Shown here in pieces: positions 31,191-41,162 of a stretch of DNA of 64,000 nt (positions are counted from its first letter, which is position 1; the number at the start of each line of letters is the position of its first letter). The stretch comes from Spiribacter vilamensis. GTDB lineage: Bacteria > Pseudomonadota > Gammaproteobacteria > Nitrococcales > Nitrococcaceae. A program made the translations under genes and the position numbers. The stretch is from contig NZ_SHLI01000001.1 in the NCBI RefSeq assembly GCF_004217415.1, positions 1,116,001 through 1,180,000 of the forward strand, read 5' to 3'. The notes under the pieces were generated by a model. The model saw only the letters and a list, made by a program, of their open reading frames with translations. It did no database searches and was not told the origin of the DNA.

Positions 31191-34100
31191 GTTCTGGCCT
31201 CCTTGTGCAGATCCTGGAGTGAACGCACGTCATCGGATTCGAGATAGCCGAGGGCCTGGCCGGTCGCCCGCGCACCGGCGATCGTCGTGGTATAGCAGAC
31301 CTTGTGCTGAAGGGCCTCGCGACGAATGGAGAATGAATCGGCGATCGCCTGACGGCCCTCGGTAGTGTTGATGATCAACTGGATGCCGCCATTCTTGATT
31401 GCATCGACGATGTGCGGGCGGCCTTCAGCGACCTTGTTGATGCGTTCGCATTCGATACCGGCCTCGTCGAGCACCTCGGCCGTGCCCCGGGTCGCTACCA
31501 GCTGGAATCCCTTGCGCACCAGGTCGCGGGCGATGGGCGCGATGGCCGGCTTGTCGGCATCACGCACACTGATGAACACCCGACCGCTGCGGGGCAGGTC
31601 GACGCCGGCGGCGAGCTGGGACTTGGCGTAGGCCTCGCCGAACACCGGACCGATGCCCATTACCTCGCCCGTGGACTTCATCTCCGGGCCGAGGATGGGA
31701 TCCACCCCGGGGAACTTGATGAACGGGAAGACGGCCTCTTTGACCGAATAGATCGGCGGCACCCGCTCGCGGGTACAGCCCTGGTCGACCAGTGTTCGGC
31801 CCGTCATGCAGCGGGCCGCGATCTTCGCCAGTGGCAGTCCCGTCGCCTTGGAGACGAACGGTACCGTCCGTGATGCGCGCGGGTTAACCTCGAGGATGTA
31901 GATCTCGTCGCCCTTGATCGCGAACTGGGCATTCATGAGCCCCACGACGTTAAGGCGCAGCGCCATCTCCCGCATTTGCTCGCGCAGGCGGTCGACGATC
32001 TGCGGTGCGAGGCTGTAGGGCGGCAGTGAGCAGGCGGAATCGCCGGAATGCACACCGGCCTGTTCGATATGCTCCATGACGCCGCCAATCAGGACGTCTT
32101 CACCGTCGCAGATCGCATCGACATCGACCTCGATCGCGTCGTCGAGGAAACGGTCGAGCAGGACGGGCGACTCGTTGGAGACTCGAACCGCCTCGTTCAT
32201 GTACTGCGCCAGTTCGGACTCCTGGTAGACGATCTCCATTGCCCGGCCGCCGAGCACGTAGGAAGGCCGCACCACCAGTGGATAACCGATCTCGCCGGCA
32301 AGCCGGAAGGCCTCGTCGGCGCTGCTCGCCGTGCGGTTCGGCGGCTGCTGGAGGCCGGCGTCGTTAATCACGCCCTGGAAGCGCTCGCGGTCTTCGGCCA
32401 GATCGATGGAGTTCGGCGTTGTGCCGATGATCGGCGCACCGCAGGCCTCCAGGTCACGGGCCAGCTTGAGCGGCGTCTGGCCGCCGTACTGGATAACGAT
32501 ACCCGCCGGCTGTTCGGTCTCGACGATTTCGAGCACGTCCTCCAGCGTCAGCGGCTCGAAATACAACCGGTCGGAGGTGTCGTAGTCGGTGGAAACCGTC
32601 TCCGGGTTGCAGTTGACCATGATGGTTTCGTAGCCATCTTCGCGCAGCGCGAGGGCGGCATGGACGCAGCAGTAATCGAACTCGATGCCCTGCCCGATCC
32701 GGTTGGGCCCGCCGCCCAGGATCATGATCTTCTCGCGATCACTCGGGTCGGCCTCGTTTTCCTCGTCGTAGCTCGAGTACAGGTAGGCGGTAGCGGTCGC
32801 GAACTCCGCCGCACACGAGTCGACCCGCTTGTAGACCGGCCGCACGCCGAGGCCGTGGCGATGCTCACGTACGACCGCCTCGCCGACCCCGAGCAGACGC
32901 GCAAGCCGGGCGTCGGAAAAGCCACGGCGCTTGAGCCGCCGCATCGCATCCGCGTCAATCGTGCCGGGCTCGACGCCGGCGAGCTGGCCCTCGAGCTCGA
33001 CCAGTTCACCGATCTGGGCGAGGAACCACGGATCGATCCACGTATGGTCGAATAACTGCTCGAGATCGAGCCCGGCCCGGAAGCCGTCCGCCACCCAGAG
33101 CAGTCGCTCGGGCCCTGGCTGGCGGACCTCGTGAGTCACTCGCTCAAGTGCCTCGGCACCCGGCACGACGCGCGGATCGAGACCCTCGAGACCATTCTCG
33201 AGGCCCCGCAGCGCCTTCTGGAGCGATTCCTGGAAATTCCGCCCCATCGCCATGACCTCGCCCACCGACTTCATCTGCGTGGTCAGTACGGGCTTGGTCC
33301 GCATGAATTTCTCGAACGTGAACCGCGGGATCTTGGTGACCACGTAATCGATGCTGGGCTCGAACGAGGCCGGCGTGCGACCGCCGGTAATCTCGTTGCG
33401 CAGTTCATCGAGGGAATAGCCGACCGCGAGTTTGGCCGCCACCTTGGCGATCGGAAAACCGGTCGCCTTCGAGGCGAGCGCGGAGGAGCGCGATACCCGC
33501 GGATTCATCTCGATCACCACCAGGCGGCCGTCCTCGGGATTGACGGCGAACTGGACATTGGAGCCCCCGGTCTCGACACCGATCTCGCGCAGCACCGCCA
33601 GCGAGGCATCGCGCATGATCTGGTATTCCTTGTCCGTGAGCGTCTGGGCCGGTGCCACGGTGATGGAGTCGCCGGTGTGGACCCCCATCGGATCGAGGTT
33701 CTCGATCGCGCAGATGATGATGGCGTTGTCGCTGTGATCGCGCACCACCTCCATCTCGAATTCCTTCCAGCCGAGGACCGACTCTTCGATCAGCAGCTCG
33801 TTGGTCGGCGAGAGATCGAGTCCCCGCTCACAGATTTCCGCGAACTCGTCGGCGTTGTAGGCAATCCCGCCGCCGCTGCCCCCCAGGGTGAACGAGGGGC
33901 GGATAATGGTCGGAAAGCCGACTTCCTGCTGCGCCTGAGCGGCCTCTTCCATGTTGTGCGCAATGCGCGCCGCCGGCGTCTCCAGATCAATGCGGGCCAT
34001 GGCCTTGCGGAAGGCCTCGCGATCCTCCGCCATGTCGATTGCCGACTTGGTGGCACCGATCATCTCGACGCCATACTCCTCCAGCACGCCCCGCCGGTCG

Positions 34101-34405
34101 AGCTCGAGCGCACAGTTGAGCGCCGTCTGGCCGCCCATGGTTGGCAGGACGGCATCGGGCTGCTCGCGCCGGATGATGCTCGCGACTACCTGCGGCTGAA
34201 TGGGCTCGATATAGACCGCATCCGCCATCTCCGGATCGGTCATGATGGTGGCCGGATTGGAGTTGACCAGGATGACGCGATACCCCTCCTCGCGCAGGGC
34301 CTTGCAGGCCTGGGCACCGGAGTAGTCGAATTCGCAGGCCTGGCCGATCACGATCGGCCCGGCACCGATAATCAGGATGCTTTCAATGTCGGTACGCTTG
34401 GGCAT
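31187..34405 (-). CDS. carB: Carbamoyl-phosphate synthase large subunit
   Basis: CarB makes carbamoyl phosphate for arginine and pyrimidine synthesis from bicarbonate, ATP and ammonia delivered by CarA. It has 1072 residues. There are two homologous ATP-grasp halves ([17 protein letters not shown] at the start; [16 protein letters not shown] mid-protein) and a C-terminal MGS-like allosteric domain ([13 protein letters not shown]). ATG at 34405 gives the conserved MPKRTDI start; the open frame upstream runs into carA. It starts 10 bases after carA. Confidence 0.98.
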   Translation of the reverse strand: MPKRTDIESILIIGAGPIVIGQACEFDYSGAQACKALREEGYRVILVNSNPATIMTDPEMADAVYIEPIQPQVVASIIRREQPDAVLPTMGGQTALNCALELDRRGVLEEYGVEMIGATKSAIDMAEDREAFRKAMARIDLETPAARIAHNMEEAAQAQQEVGFPTIIRPSFTLGGSGGGIAYNADEFAEICERGLDLSPTNELLIEESVLGWKEFEMEVVRDHSDNAIIICAIENLDPMGVHTGDSITVAPAQTLTDKEYQIMRDASLAVLREIGVETGGSNVQFAVNPEDGRLVVIEMNPRVSRSSALASKATGFPIAKVAAKLAVGYSLDELRNEITGGRTPASFEPSIDYVVTKIPRFTFEKFMRTKPVLTTQMKSVGEVMAMGRNFQESLQKALRGLENGLEGLDPRVVPGAEALERVTHEVRQPGPERLLWVADGFRAGLDLEQLFDHTWIDPWFLAQIGELVELEGQLAGVEPGTIDADAMRRLKRRGFSDARLARLLGVGEAVVREHRHGLGVRPVYKRVDSCAAEFATATAYLYSSYDEENEADPSDREKIMILGGGPNRIGQGIEFDYCCVHAALALREDGYETIMVNCNPETVSTDYDTSDRLYFEPLTLEDVLEIVETEQPAGIVIQYGGQTPLKLARDLEACGAPIIGTTPNSIDLAEDRERFQGVINDAGLQQPPNRTASSADEAFRLAGEIGYPLVVRPSYVLGGRAMEIVYQESELAQYMNEAVRVSNESPVLLDRFLDDAIEVDVDAICDGEDVLIGGVMEHIEQAGVHSGDSACSLPPYSLAPQIVDRLREQMREMALRLNVVGLMNAQFAIKGDEIYILEVNPRASRTVPFVSKATGLPLAKIAARCMTGRTLVDQGCTRERVPPIYSVKEAVFPFIKFPGVDPILGPEMKSTGEVMGIGPVFGEAYAKSQLAAGVDLPRSGRVFISVRDADKPAIAPIARDLVRKGFQLVATRGTAEVLDEAGIECERINKVAEGRPHIVDAIKNGGIQLIINTTEGRQAIADSFSIRREALQHKVCYTTTIAGARATGQALGYLESDDVRSLQDLHKEART

Positions 34406-34415
34406 AAAAGGGTTA

Positions 34416-35576
34416 CTACCTGCTGGAACGGGCCGCCCGGCGGGCGGCCATGAGATCGACGAAGCGGGCAAACAGCGGGGCGACGTCATGCGGCCCGGGA
34501 CTGGCTTCCGGATGGCCCTGGAAACTGAAGGCCGGGGTATCCGTCAGCTCAATGCCCTGCAGGGTGCCGTCGAACAGTGACCGGTTGATCACCCGGACGT
34601 TGTCCGGCAGTGAATCGGCGTCGATCGCGAAGCCGTGATTCTGGCTCGAGATCATGACGCGGTTGGCATCGGCATCCACCACCGGGTGATTGGCGCCGTG
34701 ATGACCGAACTTCATTTTCACGCTTCCGGCGCCGGCGGCAAGCCCCAGCAGCTGATGTCCCAGGCAAATCCCGAACACCGGCATGCCGGTCGCCAGAAAG
34801 CGCCGTGTCGCCTCGATCGCGTAATCGAGGGGTTCCGGATCGCCCGGCCCGTTGGAGAGGAAAACCCCGTCCGGTTCGAGCGCGGTTACCTCGTCGGGCG
34901 AGGTCGTCGCCGGTACGACGGTGACCCGGCAGCCACTGTCGACAAGCCGCCGGAGGATGTTGCGCTTGATCCCGTAGTCGTAGGCCACGACATGCCAGGG
35001 TAGATCGGCATCGGGCCGGGGCTCGCCTTCCTGTTCGCCGCGCTCCAGCGACCAGCTGCCGATTCGCCACTCATAGGCTTTGGCGGTCGTGACCGATTGC
35101 ACCAGATCGCGCCCCGTCAATGAGGGGTGGGCCTGCGCCGCGGCGACCGCCGCTGCCGGGTCGGCACCGTCGCCGGCGATAATACAACCGTTCTGCGCGC
35201 CCTTTTCGCGGATCAACCGGGTGAGCCGCCGGGTATCGATATCACTGATCCCGACAATCCCGTACCGCGCAAGATAGTCGGGCAGGGAGGTTGTTGCCCG
35301 CCAGTTGCTGATCCGCGGGGGCGCATCGCGAATGATCAGACCGGCGAGCTGCGGTCCGTCGGCCTCTTCATCGAGGGGTGTCGTCCCGGTATTGCCGATA
35401 TGCGGGTAGGTCAGCGTCACCATCTGCCCGTAATAGGATGGATCCGTGCAGACCTCCTGGTAGCCGGTCATTGCCGTGTTAAAGCAGACCTCCCCTACTG
35501 TCTGCCCGGTGGCACCCAGTGCCGTCCCCCGGAAAATCGAGCCGTCTTCCAGCCCCAGAATCGCCAATTGAGTCAC
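34416..35576 (-). CDS. carA: Carbamoyl-phosphate synthase small subunit (glutaminase)
   Basis: CarA hydrolyses glutamine and channels ammonia to CarB. The catalytic Cys is in [11 protein letters not shown], with the triad His/Glu in [10 protein letters not shown]. The frame is open upstream for 34 codons, but those codons cover an intrinsic terminator and the promoter. GTG at 35574-35576 is chosen: it gives the conserved [13 protein letters not shown] start (386 residues) and follows a GGGG ribosome site. The dapB and dnaJ neighbours common in gammaproteobacteria are not upstream; a divergent ABC exporter is. Confidence 0.96.
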   Translation of the reverse strand: MTQLAILGLEDGSIFRGTALGATGQTVGEVCFNTAMTGYQEVCTDPSYYGQMVTLTYPHIGNTGTTPLDEEADGPQLAGLIIRDAPPRISNWRATTSLPDYLARYGIVGISDIDTRRLTRLIREKGAQNGCIIAGDGADPAAAVAAAQAHPSLTGRDLVQSVTTAKAYEWRIGSWSLERGEQEGEPRPDADLPWHVVAYDYGIKRNILRRLVDSGCRVTVVPATTSPDEVTALEPDGVFLSNGPGDPEPLDYAIEATRRFLATGMPVFGICLGHQLLGLAAGAGSVKMKFGHHGANHPVVDADANRVMISSQNHGFAIDADSLPDNVRVINRSLFDGTLQGIELTDTPAFSFQGHPEASPGPHDVAPLFARFVDLMAARRAARSSR

Positions 35577-35597
35577 GCCTGTACCCCGTCTGCTCGC

Positions 35598-35629
35598 AAA
35601 AACGGGAGGGTTCCACGGAAGCCCTCCCG
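35598..35629 (-). terminator. Intrinsic terminator in the carA leader (candidate attenuator)
   Basis: On the minus strand CGGGAGGG and CCCTCCCG form a perfect 8-bp stem around an 11-base loop, followed by five Us. It lies between the predicted promoter and the carA GTG, ending about 21 bases before the start codon. No upstream gene needs it on this strand, so its likely job is conditional termination before carAB. Confidence 0.7.
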
Positions 35630-35647
35630 TCCACTGTTTCAGTGAAA

Positions 35648-35677
35648 AGTTTACGCCGTCGCACATAAAACTGTCCA
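35648..35677 (-). promoter_or_regulatory. Predicted promoter of carAB-greA
   Basis: On the minus strand TGGACA (35672-35677), an 18-base spacer and TAAACT (35648-35653) put the start near 35641, giving a leader of about 65 bases that includes the terminator hairpin. A CACTG-AAA-CAGTG inverted repeat (35632-35644) spans the likely start site. Confidence 0.45.
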
Positions 35678-35699
35678 ATGTTCAGGGCGCCTGCGTCGG

Positions 35700-35729
35700 T
35701 TGCATCGGGATACCGCAAAGGGCTATTCT
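35700..35729 (+). promoter_or_regulatory. Predicted promoter of the yadGH-like operon
   Basis: TTGCAT (35700-35705), an 18-base spacer and TATTCT (35724-35729) lie about 50 bases before the ATG at 35781 and diverge from the carA promoter. Confidence 0.45.
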
Positions 35730-35780
35730 TATCGTCTTTCAGTCGCGTTCCAGCGACTCTTCAATCCGGTCCAATTCAGA

Positions 35781-36719
35781 ATGAATGCGCTTTCTCTTCG
35801 TCAGTTGAACAAGACGTATCCTGGCGGCATCACTGCCCTGCGCGATATCAATCTCGAGGTCACGCCGGGCGATTTCTACGGGCTCCTGGGACCTAACGGG
35901 GCCGGTAAAACGACGATCATCGGGGTGGTCGCCTCGCTGGTCAGGCCCACGACGGGCACCGTCGAGGTGTTTGGTCACGACATCATCAAATCGCCCTGGG
36001 ACGCCAAATCGAATATCGGACTTGTCCCCCAGGAGTTCAATTTCAACCAGTTCGAGACGGTCGGTCAGATCGTGACCAACCAGGCGGGGTTCTACGGAAT
36101 CGACCGCGCCACCGCCCGCTATCGGGCGGAGAAGTACCTCCGCGAGCTCGACCTCTGGGACAAGCGCAATGCCACCTCGAGGTCGCTGTCCGGCGGCATG
36201 AAACGCCGCCTGATGATCGCGCGTGCGCTGATCCACGAGCCGCAGCTGCTGATCCTCGACGAGCCGACGGCGGGTGTCGACATCGAATTGCGGCGGTCGA
36301 TGTGGGAATTCCTCCGACAGATGAATGAGCGCGGAACCACCATCATCCTCACGACCCATTATCTCGAAGAGGCCGAATCGCTGTGCCGTGGCATTGGCAT
36401 CATCGATGGCGGCCGAATCGTCGAGGACACGAACGTCCAGTCACTGCTCACCCGGCTCAAGAGCCAGAGCTTCATGCTCGACGTGACGACGCCGGTGGAA
36501 TCGCTCCCGCATCTACCGGACTTCGGTGTGTTGCCGGTGAGTGAACAGACGATCGAAGTGGAGGTCCGAGGTGACCAGACGCTCACTGAACTCTTCAGTG
36601 CACTCAATTCGGCCGGCGTAGAGGTGACCAGCATGAAGAATAAGTCCAATCGGCTCGAGGAACTGTTCGTGCGCATGCTCGGCAATCGCAACGCCGCGCC
36701 CCAGTCGGAGACCGCTTGA
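35781..36719 (+). CDS. yadG: ABC transporter ATP-binding protein (YadG-like)
   Basis: This is the ATPase of an ABC-2 type exporter. It has 312 residues and resembles E. coli YadG over its whole length. Walker A is GPNGAGKTT, the Q-loop is in VPQEFNFN, the signature is LSGGMKRR, and Walker B is LLILDEPTAGVD, followed by the H-loop TTHYLEEAE. Two upstream in-frame starts exist, but ATG at 35781 gives the conserved start MNALSLRQLNKTYPGG. It overlaps or abuts the permease gene. The exported substrate is unknown; YadGH itself has no settled function. Confidence 0.93.
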   Translation: MNALSLRQLNKTYPGGITALRDINLEVTPGDFYGLLGPNGAGKTTIIGVVASLVRPTTGTVEVFGHDIIKSPWDAKSNIGLVPQEFNFNQFETVGQIVTNQAGFYGIDRATARYRAEKYLRELDLWDKRNATSRSLSGGMKRRLMIARALIHEPQLLILDEPTAGVDIELRRSMWEFLRQMNERGTTIILTTHYLEEAESLCRGIGIIDGGRIVEDTNVQSLLTRLKSQSFMLDVTTPVESLPHLPDFGVLPVSEQTIEVEVRGDQTLTELFSALNSAGVEVTSMKNKSNRLEELFVRMLGNRNAAPQSETA

Positions 36720-36721
36720 TC

Positions 36722-37513
36722 ATGGCCGGACTTTACCCCGCCTATCCCCGGCAGACGCTGACCGCGCTGCAGACGCTGGCCACCAAGGAGACCACGCGCT
36801 ACATGCGCATCTGGGTTCAGACGCTCCTGCCACCGGCGATTACGATGACGCTCTACTTCATCATCTTCGGCGGGCTGATCGGCTCCCGTGTGGGTCCCAT
36901 GGAGGGTTACAGCTTCATGGAATTCATCGCGCCCGGCATCATCATGATGTCGGTCATTACCAATGCCTACACGAATGTCGTTTCGTCGTTCTTTGGCGCC
37001 AAGTTCCAGCGCCACATCGAAGAGCTGCTGGTCTCGCCGACACCCAACTACGTCATTCTGGCGGGGTATGTAGCGGGCGGCGTCGGGCGCGGACTGTGCA
37101 TCGGATTGATTGTCACCATAATCGCAAGCTTCTTTGCCGATCTGTCGATACACAGCATTCCGATCACGATTTCCGTGGTTTTCCTGACCGCGGTCCTGTT
37201 CTCGCTCGGTGGATTCATCAATGGCGTATTTGCCAAGAAATTCGATGACATCTCGATCGTTCCGACCTTCATCCTGACGCCTTTGACCTATCTCGGCGGG
37301 GTCTTCTACTCCATCTCGCTGCTGCCCGATTTCTGGCAGGGTGTGATGCTGATCAACCCGATCTTCTACATGGTGAATGCATTCCGTTACGGCGTCCTCG
37401 GGAGCTCGGATGTTCCCATTGGGATCGCCTATATTCTGGTCATCGGTTTCATCGCAGCGGGAACGGCGTTCAGCCTCTGGCTACTCGAGCGTGGTACCGG
37501 GCTGCGCAGCTAA
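36722..37513 (+). CDS. yadH: ABC-2 type transporter permease (YadH-like)
   Basis: This is the membrane partner of the preceding ATPase. It has about 263 residues with six predicted helices. RYMRIWVQTLLPPAITMTLY, GLIGSRVG and SSFFGAKFQRHIEELLVSPT closely follow E. coli YadH, as does the end GTGLRS. A TTG two codons upstream (36716) overlaps the yadG stop and is closer to the GGAG site, so the exact start is uncertain. It probably dimerises to export a lipid, polymer or drug-like compound. Confidence 0.93.
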   Translation: MAGLYPAYPRQTLTALQTLATKETTRYMRIWVQTLLPPAITMTLYFIIFGGLIGSRVGPMEGYSFMEFIAPGIIMMSVITNAYTNVVSSFFGAKFQRHIEELLVSPTPNYVILAGYVAGGVGRGLCIGLIVTIIASFFADLSIHSIPITISVVFLTAVLFSLGGFINGVFAKKFDDISIVPTFILTPLTYLGGVFYSISLLPDFWQGVMLINPIFYMVNAFRYGVLGSSDVPIGIAYILVIGFIAAGTAFSLWLLERGTGLRS

Positions 37514-37531
37514 TCGGGTAGCAACAGCGAC

Positions 37532-38866
37532 ATGGATCTGGAGCGCACGCCCCTCCTCACCGATCTCTACGAGCTCACCATGCTCCAGACCTATTACGAG
37601 CATGGAATGACGGGCGATGCGGTTTTCGAACTGTTCATGCGCCACACGCCGCATCGCGGCTTTTTCGTGGCGGCCGGTCTCGAGCAGGCGCTGGAGTGGC
37701 TCGAGCAGCTCGAATTCGGGGCCGAAGAACTGGACTGGATGCGAGGCTCCGGGCTGTTCTCGAACGCCTTCGTCGATACCATGGCGACGTTTCGATTCAC
37801 CGGTCGGGTCAATGCACTACCGGAAGGCAGCGTGTTCTTCCCGGAAGAGCCGCTGGTGCAGATTATTGCGCCCCTGCCGGAGGCACAGCTCATCGAATCG
37901 CGGTTAATGAATATCCTGCATTACCAGACCCTGATCGCCAGCAAAGCGGCTCGCTGCCGGCTGTCGGCCGGCGATACGCCGATCATCGACTTCGGGATGC
38001 GCCGCGCCCACGGCGGAGAAGCCGGCACCTGGGCCGCCCGCGCCTGCTACCTGGCCGGATTCAGCGCCACGGCAACCTGTCTCGGCAGCGTCCGCTATGA
38101 TATCCCGCCAACCGGGACGATGGCGCATGCTTTCATCCTCGCTCACGACAGCGAGATCGAGGCCTTCGAGAACTTCGCTCGCAGCCACCCGAATAACGTT
38201 GTCCTTCTGATCGATACCTACGACGTCCGTCGTGGCGCGGAGCGTGTCGTCGAGGTCTCCCGGCGGCTGGCGGCCGATAACATCCCCGTCCACGGCGTAC
38301 GAATCGACAGCGGTGACCTGGCCGCCAACGCCCGCATGACCCGGGAAATCCTCGACGCGGCCGGCCTGCAAAACACCCGCATTCTCGTGAGTGGCGGACT
38401 GGATGAATACCGACTGCAGACACTGCTGAGGGCCGATGTTCCCATCGATGGCGTCGGCGTAGGATCGAACGTCAACACGTCGGCCGACGTGCCGTTTCTT
38501 GATTCCGCGTACAAGCTGCATTACTTCGAAGATCGTCCGCGGGGCAAGAATGCCACGGGCAAAACCGATCTGCCCGGGCGCAAGCAGGTCTACCGGCTTT
38601 ATGACGGGCGGGGACTCATGAGTAGCGATATCCTCGGCCTGATGGACGAGGAAGATGAGGGGCAGGGTGAGGCGTTGCTTCAGCCGGTGATGGAAGCCGG
38701 CAAGCGCATCAGAATCGCGGACGAGCCTCTGGCCGAGGCCCGTCAGCACTGCCTGGAGCAGCTGGCCGCCCTGCCGGATGGCATCCGCGCGCTGCAGGCT
38801 CCGGCAACCTATCCGGTTACGCTATCACCCGCACTGGAGCGATTGCGCACGGCTCGCATCGATTAG
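37532..38866 (+). CDS. pncB: Nicotinate phosphoribosyltransferase
   Basis: The enzyme salvages nicotinate to nicotinate mononucleotide for NAD synthesis. It has 444 residues. Family features are TDLYELTMLQTYY at the start, DFGMRRAHG, GTMAHAFI, the phosphoribosyl-contact region IDTYDVRRG and VRIDSGDL, and GVGVGSNVNTS. It belongs to the longer bacterial type rather than the E. coli-like form. It follows yadH by 18 bases with no terminator and converges on the H-NS-type gene; the two stop codons overlap. Confidence 0.93.
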   Translation: MDLERTPLLTDLYELTMLQTYYEHGMTGDAVFELFMRHTPHRGFFVAAGLEQALEWLEQLEFGAEELDWMRGSGLFSNAFVDTMATFRFTGRVNALPEGSVFFPEEPLVQIIAPLPEAQLIESRLMNILHYQTLIASKAARCRLSAGDTPIIDFGMRRAHGGEAGTWAARACYLAGFSATATCLGSVRYDIPPTGTMAHAFILAHDSEIEAFENFARSHPNNVVLLIDTYDVRRGAERVVEVSRRLAADNIPVHGVRIDSGDLAANARMTREILDAAGLQNTRILVSGGLDEYRLQTLLRADVPIDGVGVGSNVNTSADVPFLDSAYKLHYFEDRPRGKNATGKTDLPGRKQVYRLYDGRGLMSSDILGLMDEEDEGQGEALLQPVMEAGKRIRIADEPLAEARQHCLEQLAALPDGIRALQAPATYPVTLSPALERLRTARID

Positions 38867-39177
38867 TCGATACGGAGCTCGTCCAGGGGCCGGCCCTCGG
38901 CCTCCCAGTCCTTGATCCACACCGGCTTGCGGCCACGGCCCGACCACGTTTTGGATGCATCGGTAGGATGCTGGAACCGTACCTTGCCCTTGGCACGTGT
39001 CTTCGCGGGCTGCTGTCCGTTCACCAGGTCATTCAGGGTGAAACCGTAGCGCTCCGCGACCTGTTTCATTTCCTGCTGGGCCCTTTTGGCATCTTCCTTG
39101 CGACGGCTCTGGATTTCCGTATCGATGTCTTTTTTGAGCTGATTCAGCTGCTCGGTGGTATAGCTTGAAAGATCCAT
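38863..39177 (-). CDS. H-NS family nucleoid-associated protein
   Basis: A 104-residue protein. It has an N-terminal coiled-coil oligomerisation part (residues 1-50, many K/E/Q) and a C-terminal DNA-binding domain. This contains the core motif TWSGRGRKPVWIKDW, whose GRGRKP is the AT-hook-like minor-groove contact. The linker YGFTLNDLV fits the H-NS/MvaT-like short family. It should silence AT-rich DNA. Its own upstream region (39178-39314) is strikingly AT-rich for this genome, consistent with self-binding, but that is inference. AGAGG lies about 5 bases before the ATG. Its stop overlaps that of pncB. Confidence 0.9.
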   Translation of the reverse strand: MDLSSYTTEQLNQLKKDIDTEIQSRRKEDAKRAQQEMKQVAERYGFTLNDLVNGQQPAKTRAKGKVRFQHPTDASKTWSGRGRKPVWIKDWEAEGRPLDELRID

Positions 39178-39314
39178 TCGTTCCTCTTTTCAGTACAACT
39201 GCTTATGATTAAAGCCTGCACAATATAATCGATTGTAAAAGAAAAATCAGCCCCGTTCATCTCACTTTTATCATGCCAATGCTACACTTTACGTTTTAAA
39301 TCAATGGAGGCGCC
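39178..39314. promoter_or_regulatory. AT-rich divergent control region between the H-NS-type gene and the unknown gene
   Basis: A 137-base intergenic stretch, unusually AT-rich for this window. On the minus strand a candidate -10 TATATT (39222-39227) could serve the H-NS-type gene. A perfect TATAAT (39224-39229) appears on the plus strand with no good -35. For the unknown gene an extended -10 TGCTACACT (39280-39288) precedes GGAGG (39306-39310). No terminator is seen. Confidence 0.5.
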
Positions 39315-40550
39315 ATGGCGTCCGCCCTTTCCGCTACACCTGCTGTTCTCACCGTGGAACTCAAACCCGAACACATCATGCGTCAGCGGCCGCCCGAGGC
39401 GTTAAGTCGGGACAATGCAGAGCTGCTCGCCGCCCCCATTGCAGACGACCTCCGCCGGATCGTTGGTGAGGAAATCGCCGAGGCGGGGCTTGTCATGCCG
39501 GCGGCGCTCTACGATCTTACCGAGCTCCTGCGCCCCGGCCTTCCCATGGTCGAGGCCCTGCTCGATATCTACCGCGGCAGTCTTCGCGGCGGTTCATTCA
39601 TCCCGCAATTACTAACGCTCGGCAGCAATGCCGGCCGTTTTCCGGAATCCGCGATTGCGCCCCTGCGTCGCCCCGGTTCAGGACCGCTTCTGGTGATTCC
39701 GTTCGCACTGGTTGCACCGGGTGAACAGCTGGACCCCTTACGGCAGAAACTCGAGAGTGTATTGCTGGAAAAAGGACGCGCCGGATTGGCAACCGATCGC
39801 GCATTGCGACAGCTAATGGGCATCGAACCGGTCAATCTCAGTTATGCCACATTCCATGATCTGTCCGCGCTGATGAAAGTCCAGCTTGAACATGCCGAAT
39901 TCGGTCCACTCTGGCAATTAATCGAGGCCGCGCTCTATCGACCGGACAGTGTCGAGGATTGCCAGCTGGAAACCGGCAACCGCTTCATCGGCAGCGGCGG
40001 CGCGGTCTGGACGCCATGGATGAGCTTTGATGCCTGGGCGTCAAACCACCAGTCCGCTCCCGAGGACGCAATCGAGGGATACGGCGCCTGGATGCGCAAC
40101 CAGCGCCAGTACATGGCCGGATTCGAGAGCCACGGCATGACCGTCCACCCGGTCATCCCGACCCGTGGCGGCGAAGCAGGCGACCCGGAAATCGCACTCT
40201 CGGTGGCACAGGCCCATGCCATCAGCGAGGAGCAGCCATGGTACCGAGAGATCATTACGGAGAACCCGCAGGCCGAGCAGGCGGCCATTGTCACCGTCAC
40301 CGAGCAGGCAGATCCCGAGCTCGGGCCAGTCGCCTACACGGCACTCGTCCAGGCGGCGGATGGCGAGCTGATCACGCTGGTGCATGACTACCCGGTTCGC
40401 CCCGAGGGCATGCAGGCCATCATCGGTCACTGGCAGGCCCGGGCGGAGAGCCTCGGCGCGACCTGGCAAATGGAGCGCCCCGGCCGCATCAACGCAGCCG
40501 GCAACCCCGCTTACCTCCAGCCGTGGCTGAACTACGAGGGCAATGCCTGA
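39315..40550 (+). CDS. Uncharacterised 411-residue protein
   Basis: I do not recognise this protein. It starts at ATG 39315 with GGAGG 4 bases upstream. It has no signal peptide and no clear membrane helix. An N-terminal helical region (residues 1-95) leads into a segment with GSNAGRFPESA and the hydrophobic strand GPLLVIPFALVAPGEQ, then helices with LMKVQLEHAEFGPLWQLIEAALY. A Trp-rich middle (AVWTPWMSFDAWASNHQ, near 235) and an acidic C-terminal half end in YLQPWLNYEGNA. Base composition matches its neighbours after the start, so it is not clearly foreign. It stands alone, divergent from the H-NS-type gene and convergent with pdxH. Confidence 0.75.
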   Translation: MASALSATPAVLTVELKPEHIMRQRPPEALSRDNAELLAAPIADDLRRIVGEEIAEAGLVMPAALYDLTELLRPGLPMVEALLDIYRGSLRGGSFIPQLLTLGSNAGRFPESAIAPLRRPGSGPLLVIPFALVAPGEQLDPLRQKLESVLLEKGRAGLATDRALRQLMGIEPVNLSYATFHDLSALMKVQLEHAEFGPLWQLIEAALYRPDSVEDCQLETGNRFIGSGGAVWTPWMSFDAWASNHQSAPEDAIEGYGAWMRNQRQYMAGFESHGMTVHPVIPTRGGEAGDPEIALSVAQAHAISEEQPWYREIITENPQAEQAAIVTVTEQADPELGPVAYTALVQAADGELITLVHDYPVRPEGMQAIIGHWQARAESLGATWQMERPGRINAAGNPAYLQPWLNYEGNA

Positions 40551-40571
40551 GGGCTGCCCCGCCCGGCGGCG

Positions 40572-41162
40572 TCAGGGGTTGAGCAGCATCCACTCCCAGT
40601 CACCGCCCGCAACGCGATAGTAGCGCTCACGATCATGGAGCCGACCGTCCCGACCCTGCCAGAACTCGATCCGGTCCGGCTCCAGCCGATAGCCGGTCCA
40701 GTGCGGTGGCCGGGTAATCGGACCGTCACCGAACCGTGCCTCCACCTCGGCGAGCCGCGCCTCGAACTCGTCACGGTCCGCCAGTGGCTCGGACTGGTTC
40801 GAGGCCCAAGCCCCGATCTGGCTGAGTCGTGGCCGGCTGGCGAAGTAGGCATCCGCCTCGTCATCGCTTACGGTCCGGACCGGGCCCTCGATGACGACCT
40901 GCCGGGCCAGTGGCGCCCAGTAGAAATTGAGTGCCGCATACGGGTTCTCGGCGAGATGTTCGCCTTTCTGGCTGCGCGTGTTGGTGTAGAACACGAAACC
41001 CGCTTCATCCACCTGCTTGAGCAGGACGGTCCGCAGTCCCGGGCGACCGTTCGCACCCGCCGTGGCGAGCGCCATCGCTGTCGGATCGATCACGCCCTCG
41101 GTCTCTTTAGCCAGTTCGAACCATTCCCTGAACCGCGCGATCGCGGTTTCGTAATACGTCAT
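40572..41162 (-). CDS. pdxH: Pyridoxamine/pyridoxine 5'-phosphate oxidase
   Basis: PdxH is an FMN enzyme that oxidises PNP or PMP to pyridoxal 5'-phosphate. It has 196 residues. Visible motifs are GRPGLRTVLLKQVDE, FVFYTNTRSQKGEHL (FMN contacts), SRPRLSQIGAWASNQS, and the C-terminal PPHWTGYRLEPDRIEFWQG and RLHDR. The C-terminal Pro is retained. Its start shares one base with the nfeD stop (TGATG). Confidence 0.97.
   Translation of the reverse strand: MTYYETAIARFREWFELAKETEGVIDPTAMALATAGANGRPGLRTVLLKQVDEAGFVFYTNTRSQKGEHLAENPYAALNFYWAPLARQVVIEGPVRTVSDDEADAYFASRPRLSQIGAWASNQSEPLADRDEFEARLAEVEARFGDGPITRPPHWTGYRLEPDRIEFWQGRDGRLHDRERYYRVAGGDWEWMLLNP

Noticed and set aside
35479-35718. Leader peptide frame over the carA terminator
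   Set aside because: It runs past the carA start, has no good ribosome site and shows no run of regulatory codons.
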